A DNA stretch of 35,173 nucleotides, from contig NZ_JAAFZA010000101.1 in assembly GCF_015356865.1 (NCBI RefSeq), positions 1-35,173 of the forward strand, read 5' to 3'. Of the stretch, positions 17,251-26,177 are shown one piece after another. The position numbers and the translations under genes are program-made. Below the pieces are notes generated by a model. The model was not told the origin of the DNA and did no database searches. It saw nothing but the letters and a program-made list of their open reading frames with translations. The DNA is from Catenulispora pinisilvae. Lineage in GTDB: Bacteria > Actinomycetota > Actinomycetes > Streptomycetales > Catenulisporaceae. Every line of letters starts with the position of its first letter. The stretch's first letter is position 1.

Positions 17251-17757
17251 ATGCCAGCGGTGAGCCGCTCCCGCGATCGAGTACACGGTGTGCCTGGATG
17301 GGCTCACCACGTGACTGAACTGGCTGACGCGCACGATGAAGAGCTAGTCCATGTCTCCGATACTCACCGGCTGTACCGGCTGACGCCATGGCTGGTGCGT
17401 GCGTTGGTTCCAGCCCGGCGAGTCGGCAGCTACCTGCTGTACTCCCCAGCGGCGCCGCCCTATGTCGGACGGTCCGACGTCTGTCTGCGACGCCGACTTC
17501 TTCGCCATGCCTACAGCCGCAGAGCAGAGTTCTTCTCCTTCAACACCCACTGGAGTCAGGTCCACGCCTACACCATGGAGTGCGCCGTTTTCCACGCACT
17601 GCGCCCGCAACTCAGTAACCTGATCCACCCGGACGCGCCAGACCACCTCAAGATCCACTGTCCGTTCTGCCGTGACCAATGGGCGCTCCCGCGCCTGTCC
17701 AGACCGCTCGGCCATCCCATCGAGCGCTTCGTCCCAAACCCGAGGAGCAACCCGTGA
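17251..17757 (+). CDS. GIY-YIG nuclease-like protein
   Basis: This protein of up to 168 residues carries a GIY-YIG core. VGSYLLYSP stands for the GIY strand and PPYVGRSD for YIG. LRRRLLRH supplies the conserved Arg helix, and MECAVFHAL supplies a glutamate in the position of the catalytic metal ligand. A C-terminal KIHCPFCRDQW segment could add a metal-binding pair. GIY-YIG proteins cut or nick DNA in repair, restriction and mobile elements. The start is uncertain: ATG 17251 gives the longest frame, and GTG 17311 is an alternative. Its stop overlaps the GTG start of the GHKL ATPase (GTGA), so the two are translationally coupled. This is strong evidence that they work together. Confidence 0.75.
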   Translation: MPAVSRSRDRVHGVPGWAHHVTELADAHDEELVHVSDTHRLYRLTPWLVRALVPARRVGSYLLYSPAAPPYVGRSDVCLRRRLLRHAYSRRAEFFSFNTHWSQVHAYTMECAVFHALRPQLSNLIHPDAPDHLKIHCPFCRDQWALPRLSRPLGHPIERFVPNPRSNP

Positions 17758-19490
17758 CTACTGGCACTTTCGACCCCGAGAAGTACCGCGCACCGCTGAC
17801 ACAGGCGGGCCAGGCGTTGGAGAGCTCCCGGGACTCCGGCTATGACCTCTCGGCCTCGGCCGGGGAGATCGTCGACAACTCCCTGGAGGCCAACGCCACC
17901 CTGGTGCGCATCCGCGCTGTCGAGTCCGGCGACGAGACCGCGATCGTGAAGATGGCGTTCGCCGACGACGGCGACGGCATCATCCCGGAGGTTCTGGCGA
18001 ACGTGCTGTCGCTGGGCTACTCCAACCGGTACAACTCCCGGGTCGGGTACGGCCGCTTCGGGATGGGGCTGAAGCTGGCCAGCCTCGCCCAGGGCGAGGC
18101 CGTCGAGGTGTACACCCGGCCGAAGGGCGAGACGCGCATCTTCCGTACCGCGCTGAGCCTGGGTGCCGTGCGCGCTAAGGCGCAGGAGGAGCTGCGGGTC
18201 GAGGTCGTCGAGGCGTTCCCGGACGAGTTCGCTGACCTGATGGTCGACCCGGCCACTAGTGAGGCGTTCGCCTCGGGCACGCTGGTGGTGTGGAGCGAGA
18301 TCGACCGGCTGCCGACTGGCAAGTCGGCGCAGCCGAGCTTCTTCGACGAGTCGCTGAACGATCGGATCACCGAGCTGGAGCGGTTCCTGGTCCGCGCCTA
18401 CCGGATCCCGCTGAGCGAAGGCCGGCGGATCGAGCTGGACGGCCAGATGCTGGAGCTGTACGACCCGACGTTCCTTCTGCCGAGCCCCCGGGTGATCAGC
18501 GAGTTCGGTGAGGACCTGCGCGGGATCGAGGTCGAGAAGAAGTCCTTCCGGATCGACGGCCACATGGTGGACGTGGTCGTCACGCTTGCCCCTCTGGCGA
18601 CGCGGCGGGTCAAGGGCAAGGGCGGCAAGCCGTTCAAGCGGCTCTACCTGGGCGACGACAACGCCCGCGCGATCAGCATGCTGCGCAACGGACGGGAGAT
18701 CTACTACGACATCGTGCCGAAGATGCTGCCGGGCGCAGCCAAGGACAACGACCTGGACCGCTTCATCGGCGTGCAGGTTAGCTTCCCGGCCGACCTGGAC
18801 GAGCACTTCCAGGTGCGCAACGTCAAGCGCGGCGCCGAGCCGGTGGCCAGGCTGCGTACCGAGCTGCGTGACTTCCTTGCCAAGCCCGTCAAGGCGGCTC
18901 GTGATCTCATCCGCGCGGACTGGAACGAGGAGGAGCGCAAGGACGCCGGGCCTGCGGACACTAAGCGGGAGCACGCGGTCGCGGCAGTCAAGCGCGCCGA
19001 GAAGTCCACGCCGACCGGGCGGGCCAACATGGACGCCACCGAGGAGCAGATCCAGGAGAGCCTTGAGGAGGTCGCCGAGGACCTCGGGATCGACCCGGCG
19101 GAGCCGGCGAACCAACAGGTGATGGAGGAGCTGCGGGCCACGTTCGACGAGCGCAGCCTGATGGTGGTCGACGGCAAGTGGCCGGGCAAGGAGATGTTCG
19201 ACATCACCCACCTGTCCGGCAAGTCGATCCTCAAGCTCAACCACCGGCACCCGTTCATCTCCCAGGTCTACGACGTCGTGAAGGCCGCCGCGGCGGCCGA
19301 CGTCGGCGATCTGAGCGCTGTAGAGGTCAAGGAACTGCTGGGCAAGGTCGACATCGCGCTGGACGTGCTGCTGATGGCGTACGCCAAGGCCGAGAACATG
19401 CACCGGGAACCCGAGTCGGCGTACGCGGATCTGCGCTCCTACTGGGGCGTGTACACCGCGGCGTACATCACCGAAGGGCTGGCTGACTGA
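17754..19490 (+). CDS. GHKL (HATPase_c_3, MORC/MutL-like) ATPase, copy 1
   Basis: This 578-residue protein has a complete GHKL (Bergerat) ATP site. The N box is GEIVDNSLEA (residues 37-46, with Glu38, Asp41 and Asn42). The first glycine box is ADDGDGI (70-76), and the second glycine box is GRFGMGLKLASL from residue 100. After a transducer-like middle come RNGREIYYDI and FQVRNVKRGAEPV, which are nearly identical in the second copy at 31081-32862. A charged helical region and a C-terminal domain of about 120 residues close the protein. The GTG at 17754 has GAGGAG seven bases upstream and overlaps the GIY-YIG stop. Proteins of this class act as ATP-driven DNA clamps in MutL, MORC and some restriction systems. 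It is convergent with dndE, 26 bases apart. Confidence 0.88.
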   Translation: MTTGTFDPEKYRAPLTQAGQALESSRDSGYDLSASAGEIVDNSLEANATLVRIRAVESGDETAIVKMAFADDGDGIIPEVLANVLSLGYSNRYNSRVGYGRFGMGLKLASLAQGEAVEVYTRPKGETRIFRTALSLGAVRAKAQEELRVEVVEAFPDEFADLMVDPATSEAFASGTLVVWSEIDRLPTGKSAQPSFFDESLNDRITELERFLVRAYRIPLSEGRRIELDGQMLELYDPTFLLPSPRVISEFGEDLRGIEVEKKSFRIDGHMVDVVVTLAPLATRRVKGKGGKPFKRLYLGDDNARAISMLRNGREIYYDIVPKMLPGAAKDNDLDRFIGVQVSFPADLDEHFQVRNVKRGAEPVARLRTELRDFLAKPVKAARDLIRADWNEEERKDAGPADTKREHAVAAVKRAEKSTPTGRANMDATEEQIQESLEEVAEDLGIDPAEPANQQVMEELRATFDERSLMVVDGKWPGKEMFDITHLSGKSILKLNHRHPFISQVYDVVKAAAAADVGDLSAVEVKELLGKVDIALDVLLMAYAKAENMHREPESAYADLRSYWGVYTAAYITEGLAD

Positions 19491-19516
19491 CCTCCGGAAG
19501 CCGCGACCGGATCTAA

Positions 19517-19948
19517 CTACGCCGTCTCGGGCACGATGGCCAGGTTCGCCAGACTGGTCGCGTCGCGCATCTCCTTGTCGCCCACGAGATAGGACGCTCC
19601 GCGTGCGATGTGCCAGCGCAGCTGGGTATTGAGAGTCGTCTCGTCCAACGGCATCCCCAGCTCGTGGCAGTGCATCTTCAACAGCCACCAATACAGGTCG
19701 CCGGCCGTGCCGCTGAAGACCTTCCAGGCGATCTCCACGGTGTTGTCGGGGGCCGCTGGGCTGGTCGGAGCGCTCGGTTCGGCCAGGGAGCGGCACAGTG
19801 CCCAGCGGCACAGCACGTTGGAGTTGGCCACGCCGGTACGGCGCTTGAGAGTCGTTAGGGTGTCGCGGATGTCAGAACCCAGACGCACCACCTCCGGCGG
19901 CGGTACCAGTGCCAGCGCCGACTGGGTTTTCGTCTTGCGCGTGCTCAC
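19517..19948 (-). CDS. dndE: DndE, DNA phosphorothioation protein
   Basis: This 143-residue protein is the last gene of dndBCDE. DndE is a small all-alpha protein of the DndCDE modification complex, reported to bind DNA, including nicked duplex. Here an N-terminal basic segment is followed by IRDTLTTLKRRTGVANSN and LCRWALCRSLA, the recognisable DndE-like helices. The last part (LRWHIARGASYLVGDKEM) matches the conserved C-terminal helix region. It is slightly longer than some homologues because of a Ser/Pro/Ala insertion near residues 55-66. The GTG start overlaps the dndD stop (GTGA). Position and similarity together make the assignment firm. Confidence 0.9.
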   Translation of the reverse strand: MSTRKTKTQSALALVPPPEVVRLGSDIRDTLTTLKRRTGVANSNVLCRWALCRSLAEPSAPTSPAAPDNTVEIAWKVFSGTAGDLYWWLLKMHCHELGMPLDETTLNTQLRWHIARGASYLVGDKEMRDATSLANLAIVPETA

Positions 19949-21975
19949 AGGTCCTCGCCGCCTTCCTGCGCCTGGGCGCGGGACTGCACGGCCTCGCGTT
20001 GGAAGTACCCCTCGGTGACGATCGTGGAGCGTGACTCCGGATCGTGCTCGAGCTTGATCATGTGGCTGACGGAGTCGCCGAGTTTGTCCAGGACCTCAGG
20101 GGTGATCTCGGTGTCCGTCGACAGCACAATCACCTGGTGACTGGCGTGCGGAAGGTAACGCCGGATCAGGCGCTTGCGATGGTCCTGGTCTAGTCGGCCC
20201 AGCGGGGTGTCGATCACTACCGGAAGCATCCGTCCGGAAGCCCTGGCCAGGCCCGCCAGCAGCGCTACCGCCAGCAGTTGCCGCTCGCCGGCCGACAGGC
20301 TCCGTGGCCGGACCGGCCGTCCGTTGTTGGTGAGTAGTTCCACAGCGCAGGTGTCTGGATCGATCTTCACCTCGCTGATCAGGTTGTCTTTGCGCATCAG
20401 CGACTGTAGCGAGTCCAGCACGAGCGCCTGGATACGCTGGACGTGCCGTTTGGTGGCTGCGGCGCGTAGCAGAGCGAGGGTCTCTCGGGTACGGGCGGCG
20501 TGGTCAATGATCCGCACAGCCTCCTCGGAGTCGAGCAGGGTCTTGTTGGCTTCTTTGAGCTCGTCTTCGACGGTCCGCTCGACCCGCTTGCGCCGGTCGA
20601 TCGCCTCGTCCAGCTCCTCCCTCAGCATGCCCAGGCGGGCTTCGGCCTGGGCCAGCATCATGGTGGCGTCACGATGTGCGTTGAGCGTGGCTTCGACGGC
20701 GTCGAACTGCGGGATCGCGGCGACGGCTCGCTCGGCATCATCGACGGTGCTTTGGGCACCAGCCAGATCCTCGACGCACTCTGTCAGGTAGATGCGCTCG
20801 TCCGCGAGGTCGTTGCCGACTAGGCGTTCGCTCAGGGCCAACACGTGGGCGTTGGTGCCCAGCACGACCGGCACCCCGTCGCCGGCTCTGCGTTGTTCGA
20901 GATCGGTTGTCAGGAACCCGGACACCGCCTGCTGGATTTTGGCAGCGGCCTTGTTCTGCTGCAGAAGCTCCAGCAGTTGGGTGTCGCGGTCGACGAGGAG
21001 GTTGGCCAGGGTCTGGTTGTCGGCCTGGTGCCGCTCGGCACCGGCCTGGGTGATGGCCCGCTCCAGCAGCGGAGCGACGAGCAGCAGAGGCCCGACGCCG
21101 CCGAGGGCGTCAATCAGGGCCTTGTGCGCACCGTCCTTGACCGCTGACACCTCCTTGAGGCGCCCACGCAGTTCCGCCTCTGCCTGATACCGCTCGCCGC
21201 CTTCGCGAGTCAGCCGCGCGGTTTCAGTCCGGGCCTTGTCCCGCGCCTCCGCGACAGCCTTCTCGGCGTGCTCGACGGCGAGCCGGGCGTCGGATTCAGC
21301 TCCCTGGGTCCGCTCCAGCAGCGCCTGCTGTGAACGCAGGAACTCCGTCTCTTCTTCGCTGGCAGCGGCGGCTTGACGCTTGCGCCGCTCCAGGACCGTC
21401 AGGTCCTCCTGGAGACGGTCGACCAGATCCAACCCGAGCAGTCCGCCGATGGCGGTCCGGACGAGCTCCTTGGCCACATCCAAATCCGCGAACGCCTCGA
21501 TCTGTTCGCCGTCGAAGAAGAACAGATTGGCCACACCCCGCGGGGCGAGTGTCTCGACGTACTCCGTCCAGTTCTCGGCCAGCACCGAATCAGGCATGCC
21601 GTCACGCGTGACGGTCACCGTCTCACGCATGCGGTCAGCCGTCAGACTCCAGCGGCGCAGTATCCGAAACGAGCGCCAAGCGCCATCGTGCACGGCACGA
21701 AACGCCAGCTCGACCTGTGCTCCACGAGCCGGGTCAGCCTCATGGTTGATCAGGTGGCGAAGATACGCATCGTAACTGCGTGCTCGCCGTGCACTGCCCG
21801 GCGTGTGGCCACCGTACAGGGCTAGCAACAAGGACTCGAGCACGGTGGTCTTGCCGGCCCCGTTTAGGCCGCCGAACAGGACGACCGGGCGGTCGCTGGA
21901 GCGCGGTGCCAACGGGATGCGCTGCTCGCCTTTGAACGGTCCTACGTCAGTGAGGACTAACTCCTCGAAGATCAT
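19945..21975 (-). CDS. dndD: DndD, SMC/Rad50-like ATPase of phosphorothioation
   Basis: This 676-residue ATPase of the SMC/RecN type works with DndC and DndE to place sulfur in the DNA backbone. The Walker A is GGLNGAGKTT (residues 35-44). A long, charged, heptad-rich middle (about 185-520) is probably coiled coil. Near the C-terminus lie the ABC signature SLSAGERQ (559-566) and the Walker B VVIDTPLGRLD from about residue 586. The length is normal for DndD. The ATG overlaps the dndC stop by one base (TAATG), and the stop overlaps dndE. The ATP site appears intact, so the modification arm is probably functional. Confidence 0.95.
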   Translation of the reverse strand: MIFEELVLTDVGPFKGEQRIPLAPRSSDRPVVLFGGLNGAGKTTVLESLLLALYGGHTPGSARRARSYDAYLRHLINHEADPARGAQVELAFRAVHDGAWRSFRILRRWSLTADRMRETVTVTRDGMPDSVLAENWTEYVETLAPRGVANLFFFDGEQIEAFADLDVAKELVRTAIGGLLGLDLVDRLQEDLTVLERRKRQAAAASEEETEFLRSQQALLERTQGAESDARLAVEHAEKAVAEARDKARTETARLTREGGERYQAEAELRGRLKEVSAVKDGAHKALIDALGGVGPLLLVAPLLERAITQAGAERHQADNQTLANLLVDRDTQLLELLQQNKAAAKIQQAVSGFLTTDLEQRRAGDGVPVVLGTNAHVLALSERLVGNDLADERIYLTECVEDLAGAQSTVDDAERAVAAIPQFDAVEATLNAHRDATMMLAQAEARLGMLREELDEAIDRRKRVERTVEDELKEANKTLLDSEEAVRIIDHAARTRETLALLRAAATKRHVQRIQALVLDSLQSLMRKDNLISEVKIDPDTCAVELLTNNGRPVRPRSLSAGERQLLAVALLAGLARASGRMLPVVIDTPLGRLDQDHRKRLIRRYLPHASHQVIVLSTDTEITPEVLDKLGDSVSHMIKLEHDPESRSTIVTEGYFQREAVQSRAQAQEGGEDL

Positions 21976-23558
21976 TAATTGTCCGATTCAAGGGTGTCGG
22001 CGTCGAACAGCGTCGGCGGCCGGTAGGGCTCGATGGCTGGCTGGATGTAGGCGCTGGCCATGTCACTGGGCGACGGCGTGGTGCCACCGCCCGTGGTGAC
22101 GTCCCGCCGCCGGTTGGCGTAGGCGAAGGCGTCGTCCTCGTCGGTGTAGAACCCGTGGGTGATGGTCGTTTCCAACGCCTTGAATAGACCGGCGCGGCGC
22201 AGCTGGTTACGGTGCCGGCGCTCGATGTCCAACAGTGCGCGCACGGTCTCGAAGTGCAGCCGGTCTTCCCCGCAGATCTCAGCCAGCAGCTCGATCTCCA
22301 CTGCGCCTAGCGGCAGGGCTTCGTCCAAGGGGCGGCCGGGATACTCCCGTCCGGTGACCTCCGAGTAGACCGCAGGGAGTATGTCCTCGAACTCATGCTT
22401 GTCGACCACCCAGATCCGCCGGATCTCTTCCATCTCCGCCAGGCTGATCAGCTCGATGTCTCCGACCTCAGGCGGGCCATTGTGCCTCACCTCTTCCTGC
22501 ACCGTGAGGAGGTCGCGCAGCCACATGGCGCGCGAGTCCTGGGTGTAGGGGCCGGGGATCAGCCGGTCGTTGAATAGCTGGACCGAGCCGTTCATCCGCC
22601 GGAAGTCGCGCCACTCCCTGTCCTTTTCCGGGTCGTCCAGCTTGTTGCGGAGCTCCAGCATTGGGAGCATCCACTCTTTCTCTGCGTCGTTGGTGACCAT
22701 CGCCGTCATCGACTTGTCTTGGTCGACCAGTGTGCAGGTCCAGCACCCGAATCGGCTGTCGCCGCAGCTGGGGGTGGAGGTGTCGACCACTAGCGGGCAC
22801 TCGGAGTCCGAGGTGGCGCCCTGGTACATCGTCAGCAGGTCCTTGTTGGAGTAGCCCCACGGGTTGGGTACCTGCATCAGGTACATCCATACCTCGTCGG
22901 AGTTCCAGGCCTCGATCGGGGAGTAGACCAGCGAGTTGGGCAGGCTGGCGTTGGGCGACAGCCGCTCGCGGACCCGCTTGGCCTCCAGCTTGGTCATGAC
23001 CTTGGAGCGGGCGGCCGATTCAGCCTTGCGGGTTCCGAGCACGAGGATCGCCTCGCCGTGCTGGCGCACCATGCTGCGGATGAAGGAGTTCGACGGCTTG
23101 ATCTTCAAGCGCTCGGTGCACCAGCGGAACTTGGGGCGTGGCGCCGGGTAGCCCTTGCCGATCAGGTTTACCCAGAAGGTGTCGGTGACTTCCGGTGTCA
23201 GTTTGTGCGGGGCAAGCGGCAGCCCGAGGTCCTCGGCCTTGGCACGCATCACATCCAGGCTCCGGGTAACCCATGCGGACACGACCGGGTTCTCGACCAT
23301 CGTGTCGGTGGAGATGACGTGGACTGGCTTGGTGCGCTCCTCCGGTGGCAGCGATTCCAGGGCGTACCAGACCAGCTGCAGCACGGCAGTGGAGTCCTTG
23401 CCGCCTGAGTAGCCGACCACCCAAGGAATCGCATCCGCCTGATACAACGCTGCGATCTCCGCGACGAGCATGCGTACGGTCTCGCCCAACCCCACCTCGC
23501 CGAACGGCGGCGCGTTGCGCTTCTTCGGCGAGGGGATCAGGGGAAGCATGGTGGTCAC
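21975..23558 (-). CDS. dndC: DndC, PAPS reductase-like sulfurtransferase
   Basis: This 527-residue protein is related to PAPS reductase/ATP pyrophosphatases and is the Fe-S enzyme that activates DNA for sulfur insertion. The PP-loop SGGKDS is at residues 51-56. Cysteines at 254, 265, 272 and 275 (in SECPLV, PSCGDS and GCWTCT) match the cluster-binding set of the family. Cys147 lies in FRWCTERLKIKP. A C-terminal region of about 200 residues follows. The GTG start overlaps the dndB stop (GTGA). DndA, encoded divergently at 24864-25994, would supply the sulfur. All key residues appear present. Confidence 0.95.
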   Translation of the reverse strand: MTTMLPLIPSPKKRNAPPFGEVGLGETVRMLVAEIAALYQADAIPWVVGYSGGKDSTAVLQLVWYALESLPPEERTKPVHVISTDTMVENPVVSAWVTRSLDVMRAKAEDLGLPLAPHKLTPEVTDTFWVNLIGKGYPAPRPKFRWCTERLKIKPSNSFIRSMVRQHGEAILVLGTRKAESAARSKVMTKLEAKRVRERLSPNASLPNSLVYSPIEAWNSDEVWMYLMQVPNPWGYSNKDLLTMYQGATSDSECPLVVDTSTPSCGDSRFGCWTCTLVDQDKSMTAMVTNDAEKEWMLPMLELRNKLDDPEKDREWRDFRRMNGSVQLFNDRLIPGPYTQDSRAMWLRDLLTVQEEVRHNGPPEVGDIELISLAEMEEIRRIWVVDKHEFEDILPAVYSEVTGREYPGRPLDEALPLGAVEIELLAEICGEDRLHFETVRALLDIERRHRNQLRRAGLFKALETTITHGFYTDEDDAFAYANRRRDVTTGGGTTPSPSDMASAYIQPAIEPYRPPTLFDADTLESDN

Positions 23559-24739
23559 GAACGGGGCTCCTTGCAGTATGCGTCTTGGGCGCGCTGCTCA
23601 TCGGGTTCCAACGGCATGCCCAGGTGCGTGCGGATCGCCGCCGTGGTGAGCATGACGTTCGAGGTGGCCTTGCTGACCCGGCCACCGACGATAGCCCGGC
23701 CCTCCCACAACTTCGCATTGGTTCGCGACCAGTCCAGGGAACTGAGCTTGCCGAGCGTCGCGCGCCAGGATTCCGGGTCCGCGTCCTGTTTCAGCAGGCT
23801 GTTCCCGATCCGGCCCACTGCGGTCAGGACGATCCCGTGAGAGTGGATGAAGTCCTGGCGGACCTCCGGGGAGCGCATGTGCTTGTGTCGCACTTCGGAC
23901 CACTCGGGGAACTGCGGGTCGACCTGGTCCCAGAAGGCCAACGCCAGCCGCGTCATCTCGGCCTGGCTGAGCTGCCCCTGGCCACGGAACAGCTCCTCAT
24001 GCGCCCCATGGATCGCGGAGATCGTGAACAGCCGGCGCGACGCCTTGGCCAGCGACGTCGATTCCATCTCGACATAGCCGCGGAACACCAGGGAGGACGA
24101 GACCACCTCGCGGGTCGCCGCCGCCAGCGGGTCCCGATGGTCGAACAGCACTCCAAGCGACTTGGACGCGCGCACTGCGTGGCGGTTCAGATCGGCGAAC
24201 ATCTGCTGACAGCGGTCGAGTCCCTTGTCGATGAAGAACACGACCGCTATGGTCTCCTCGCCCAACGCCGGGTTGGACTTCAGCGCCTGCTCAATGGCCG
24301 CCCGGCGGTGCTGTCCGTCGTTAATGATGAATCGGCCGTCCATCGGAACGCGCAGCACCCCGTTGACGGTGCCGTGCTCCTCACCCCCATAAGGGGAGAA
24401 ATGGACTTGCGCATCCACCGAAGCGGTGATTGCCGAGAAGGTATAACTTGTCGGATTCTCCTCGATATAATGAACCATCTCCGGGATGCGCCCCTTGTTA
24501 AGGGTGCGCTGCGCGCGGAGCTCAACAGGGAGATCGTCATCCACCCACACAAAAAGCTTGGGGAGCAGCTTTAACGGACACATCGATACAAAATAGACGC
24601 GACCCGCCTGGACGCCACGGATTGCCGGGAATACGTACTCATATGCCCCGATTCTTGTAGCAGGCGAGGCGCTATCTGTGGGCGCGACCTCAGCGGCGGC
24701 TGGGACTTTGCGAGGCGTCTTGGTTGACGTAGCAGGCAC
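23555..24739 (-). CDS. dndB: DndB, DGQHR-domain regulator of phosphorothioation
   Basis: This 394-residue DGQHR-domain protein carries the signature IINDGQHRRAAIEQAL (DGQHR at residues 141-145). DndB homologues are not essential for modification; they affect its density and pattern and repress dnd transcription. It leads the minus-strand dndBCDE operon and is divergent from dndA. The GTG start has no ribosome binding site. TAACGT lies six bases upstream and fits a leaderless promoter, and it sits in a TTACGT-N9-ACGTAA palindrome that DndB or another regulator might bind. The first 30 residues are Ala/Thr/Pro-rich and may be disordered. Confidence 0.93.
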   Translation of the reverse strand: MPATSTKTPRKVPAAAEVAPTDSASPATRIGAYEYVFPAIRGVQAGRVYFVSMCPLKLLPKLFVWVDDDLPVELRAQRTLNKGRIPEMVHYIEENPTSYTFSAITASVDAQVHFSPYGGEEHGTVNGVLRVPMDGRFIINDGQHRRAAIEQALKSNPALGEETIAVVFFIDKGLDRCQQMFADLNRHAVRASKSLGVLFDHRDPLAAATREVVSSSLVFRGYVEMESTSLAKASRRLFTISAIHGAHEELFRGQGQLSQAEMTRLALAFWDQVDPQFPEWSEVRHKHMRSPEVRQDFIHSHGIVLTAVGRIGNSLLKQDADPESWRATLGKLSSLDWSRTNAKLWEGRAIVGGRVSKATSNVMLTTAAIRTHLGMPLEPDEQRAQDAYCKEPRS

Positions 24740-24764
24740 AGTGTTACGTTATGTGTTCACGTAA
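24740..24764 (-). promoter_or_regulatory. dndB promoter with overlapping palindrome
   Basis: On the minus strand TAACGT (24751-24746) lies six bases before the GTG start of dndB, the spacing of actinobacterial leaderless promoters. The six-base arms TTACGT (24744-24749) and ACGTAA (24759-24764), nine bases apart, overlap this -10 box. A repressor bound here would block dndBCDE. The sequence features are visible; the function is inferred. Confidence 0.5.
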
Positions 24765-24863
24765 GGGTGGTCAACTCTGGCGCGCCGCGAAGGGGCAACA
24801 TCTTCCCCTCCAAGGTGTGACACTTACTACCAGATGCGACACGGATGGCTGTGAGGTATTGGT

Positions 24864-25994
24864 ATGACAGTGTACTTGGACAATAACGCGACCACTCAGG
24901 TGGACAAGCGCGTCGCCGAGGAGATCATGCAGCTCTTCCTCGAAGATTACGGCAACGCGGGTAGTCGGACCCACGAGCACGGCCAACGCGCGCAACAGAT
25001 CGCAAACCGGGCACGATCCGTGATCGCTCAGACTCTCGGCTCACGCGACGACGAGGTGGTCTTCACCTCGGGGGCGACGGAGGCCAACAATATCGCTGTC
25101 CTCGGCATCGCCCCGGAGGGGCTGCGCACTGATCACCGCCATATCGTGTCCACTTCGATCGAGCACAAGGCCGTGCTTGAACCGCTCAAGCGCCTCGAGG
25201 ATTCAGGCTTCGAAGTCGACTTGATCCAACCCGACCAGCACGGTCGCGTCGCCGCTGCGGATGTCCTTGCGGCTGTACGCCCTGACACGCTGCTCGTGTC
25301 GGTGATGGCCGCCAACAACGAGACTGGGATCATCCAGCCGATCGAAGAGATCTGTGCGGGCCTCGTCGGCCACGAAGCCTGGTTGCATGTGGACGCCGCC
25401 CAGACCTACGGCAAGCACTCGGCGCCCCTGCTGGACCGGCGCATCGACCTCATGTCGCTGTCCGCGCACAAAGTCTTCGGCCCGAAGGGAGTCGGCGCCC
25501 TCATTGCGCGGCGCCGCGGCTACCGCCGCCCCCCGCTGACCCCGCTGACGGTCGGTGGCGGCCAGGAGCGCGGACTACGTCCCGGCACCCTCCCCGTCCC
25601 TCTCGTCGCTGGATTCGCCCGTGCCGCCGAACTCGCCTTCGAGGAACACGCCGCACGGCAGGCCGCCTGCAAGAAATATCGCGCCGACGTCATCGCCGGC
25701 CTTGCTCCCCTCAACCCTGTCCTGCACGGCGAGCACGAAAACTGTCTTCCCCACGTCCTCAACGTGTCGCTGCCTGGTCTCGACTCCGAAGCCGTCATGG
25801 TCGCTTGGCGCGAGCTGATCGAAGTGTCGAACGGTTCTGCTTGCACATCGGCCTCCTACGAACCCAGCCACGTCCTCGCTGCGATGGGGGTTCCCAAGGA
25901 CCAGGTCCTCGGAGCGCTACGCCTCTCGTGGTCGCACCTCAGCCCGCCTGCTGACTGGCCGGAAGCCGTATCGCGCGTTCGCGCACTCTTGTAG
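24864..25994 (+). CDS. dndA: DndA, cysteine desulfurase for phosphorothioation
   Basis: This 376-residue PLP-dependent NifS/IscS-type cysteine desulfurase takes sulfur from L-cysteine and passes it to DndC. It starts with YLDNNATTQVD, typical of the fold. The PLP lysine is Lys203 in SLSAHKVFGPKG, His101 lies in SIEHKAVLEP, and the catalytic cysteine is Cys327 in SNGSACTSAS. From memory, Cys327 is also the active-site number in Streptomyces lividans DndA. The ATG has GAGG eight bases upstream. It is divergent from dndB across 124 bases, the same arrangement as in Streptomyces. All catalytic residues are present. Confidence 0.95.
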   Translation: MTVYLDNNATTQVDKRVAEEIMQLFLEDYGNAGSRTHEHGQRAQQIANRARSVIAQTLGSRDDEVVFTSGATEANNIAVLGIAPEGLRTDHRHIVSTSIEHKAVLEPLKRLEDSGFEVDLIQPDQHGRVAAADVLAAVRPDTLLVSVMAANNETGIIQPIEEICAGLVGHEAWLHVDAAQTYGKHSAPLLDRRIDLMSLSAHKVFGPKGVGALIARRRGYRRPPLTPLTVGGGQERGLRPGTLPVPLVAGFARAAELAFEEHAARQAACKKYRADVIAGLAPLNPVLHGEHENCLPHVLNVSLPGLDSEAVMVAWRELIEVSNGSACTSASYEPSHVLAAMGVPKDQVLGALRLSWSHLSPPADWPEAVSRVRALL

Positions 25995-26177
25995 GTCAAT
26001 CTGCGCGTGCGTGGAACTGCGCGACCGACAGGTACGAGGCCATGCCGTACGTGCCGAGCGGCGCTCGAATTCGGGTGTCGCTGCACGCGTCGGCGGACTG
26101 CCTGGCCGGCGCGACGGGAGCGCGGCAACTCCAGGTACGGACGGTGATCACGACTCGACGGCAGGTAGGCTTGGAGG

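Noticed and set aside
17568-19811. A 747-residue minus-strand open frame
   Set aside because: It is antisense to the GHKL ATPase and GIY-YIG genes, is rich in Arg, His and Asp as expected from reversed G/C-biased codons, and has no ribosome binding site or domain.
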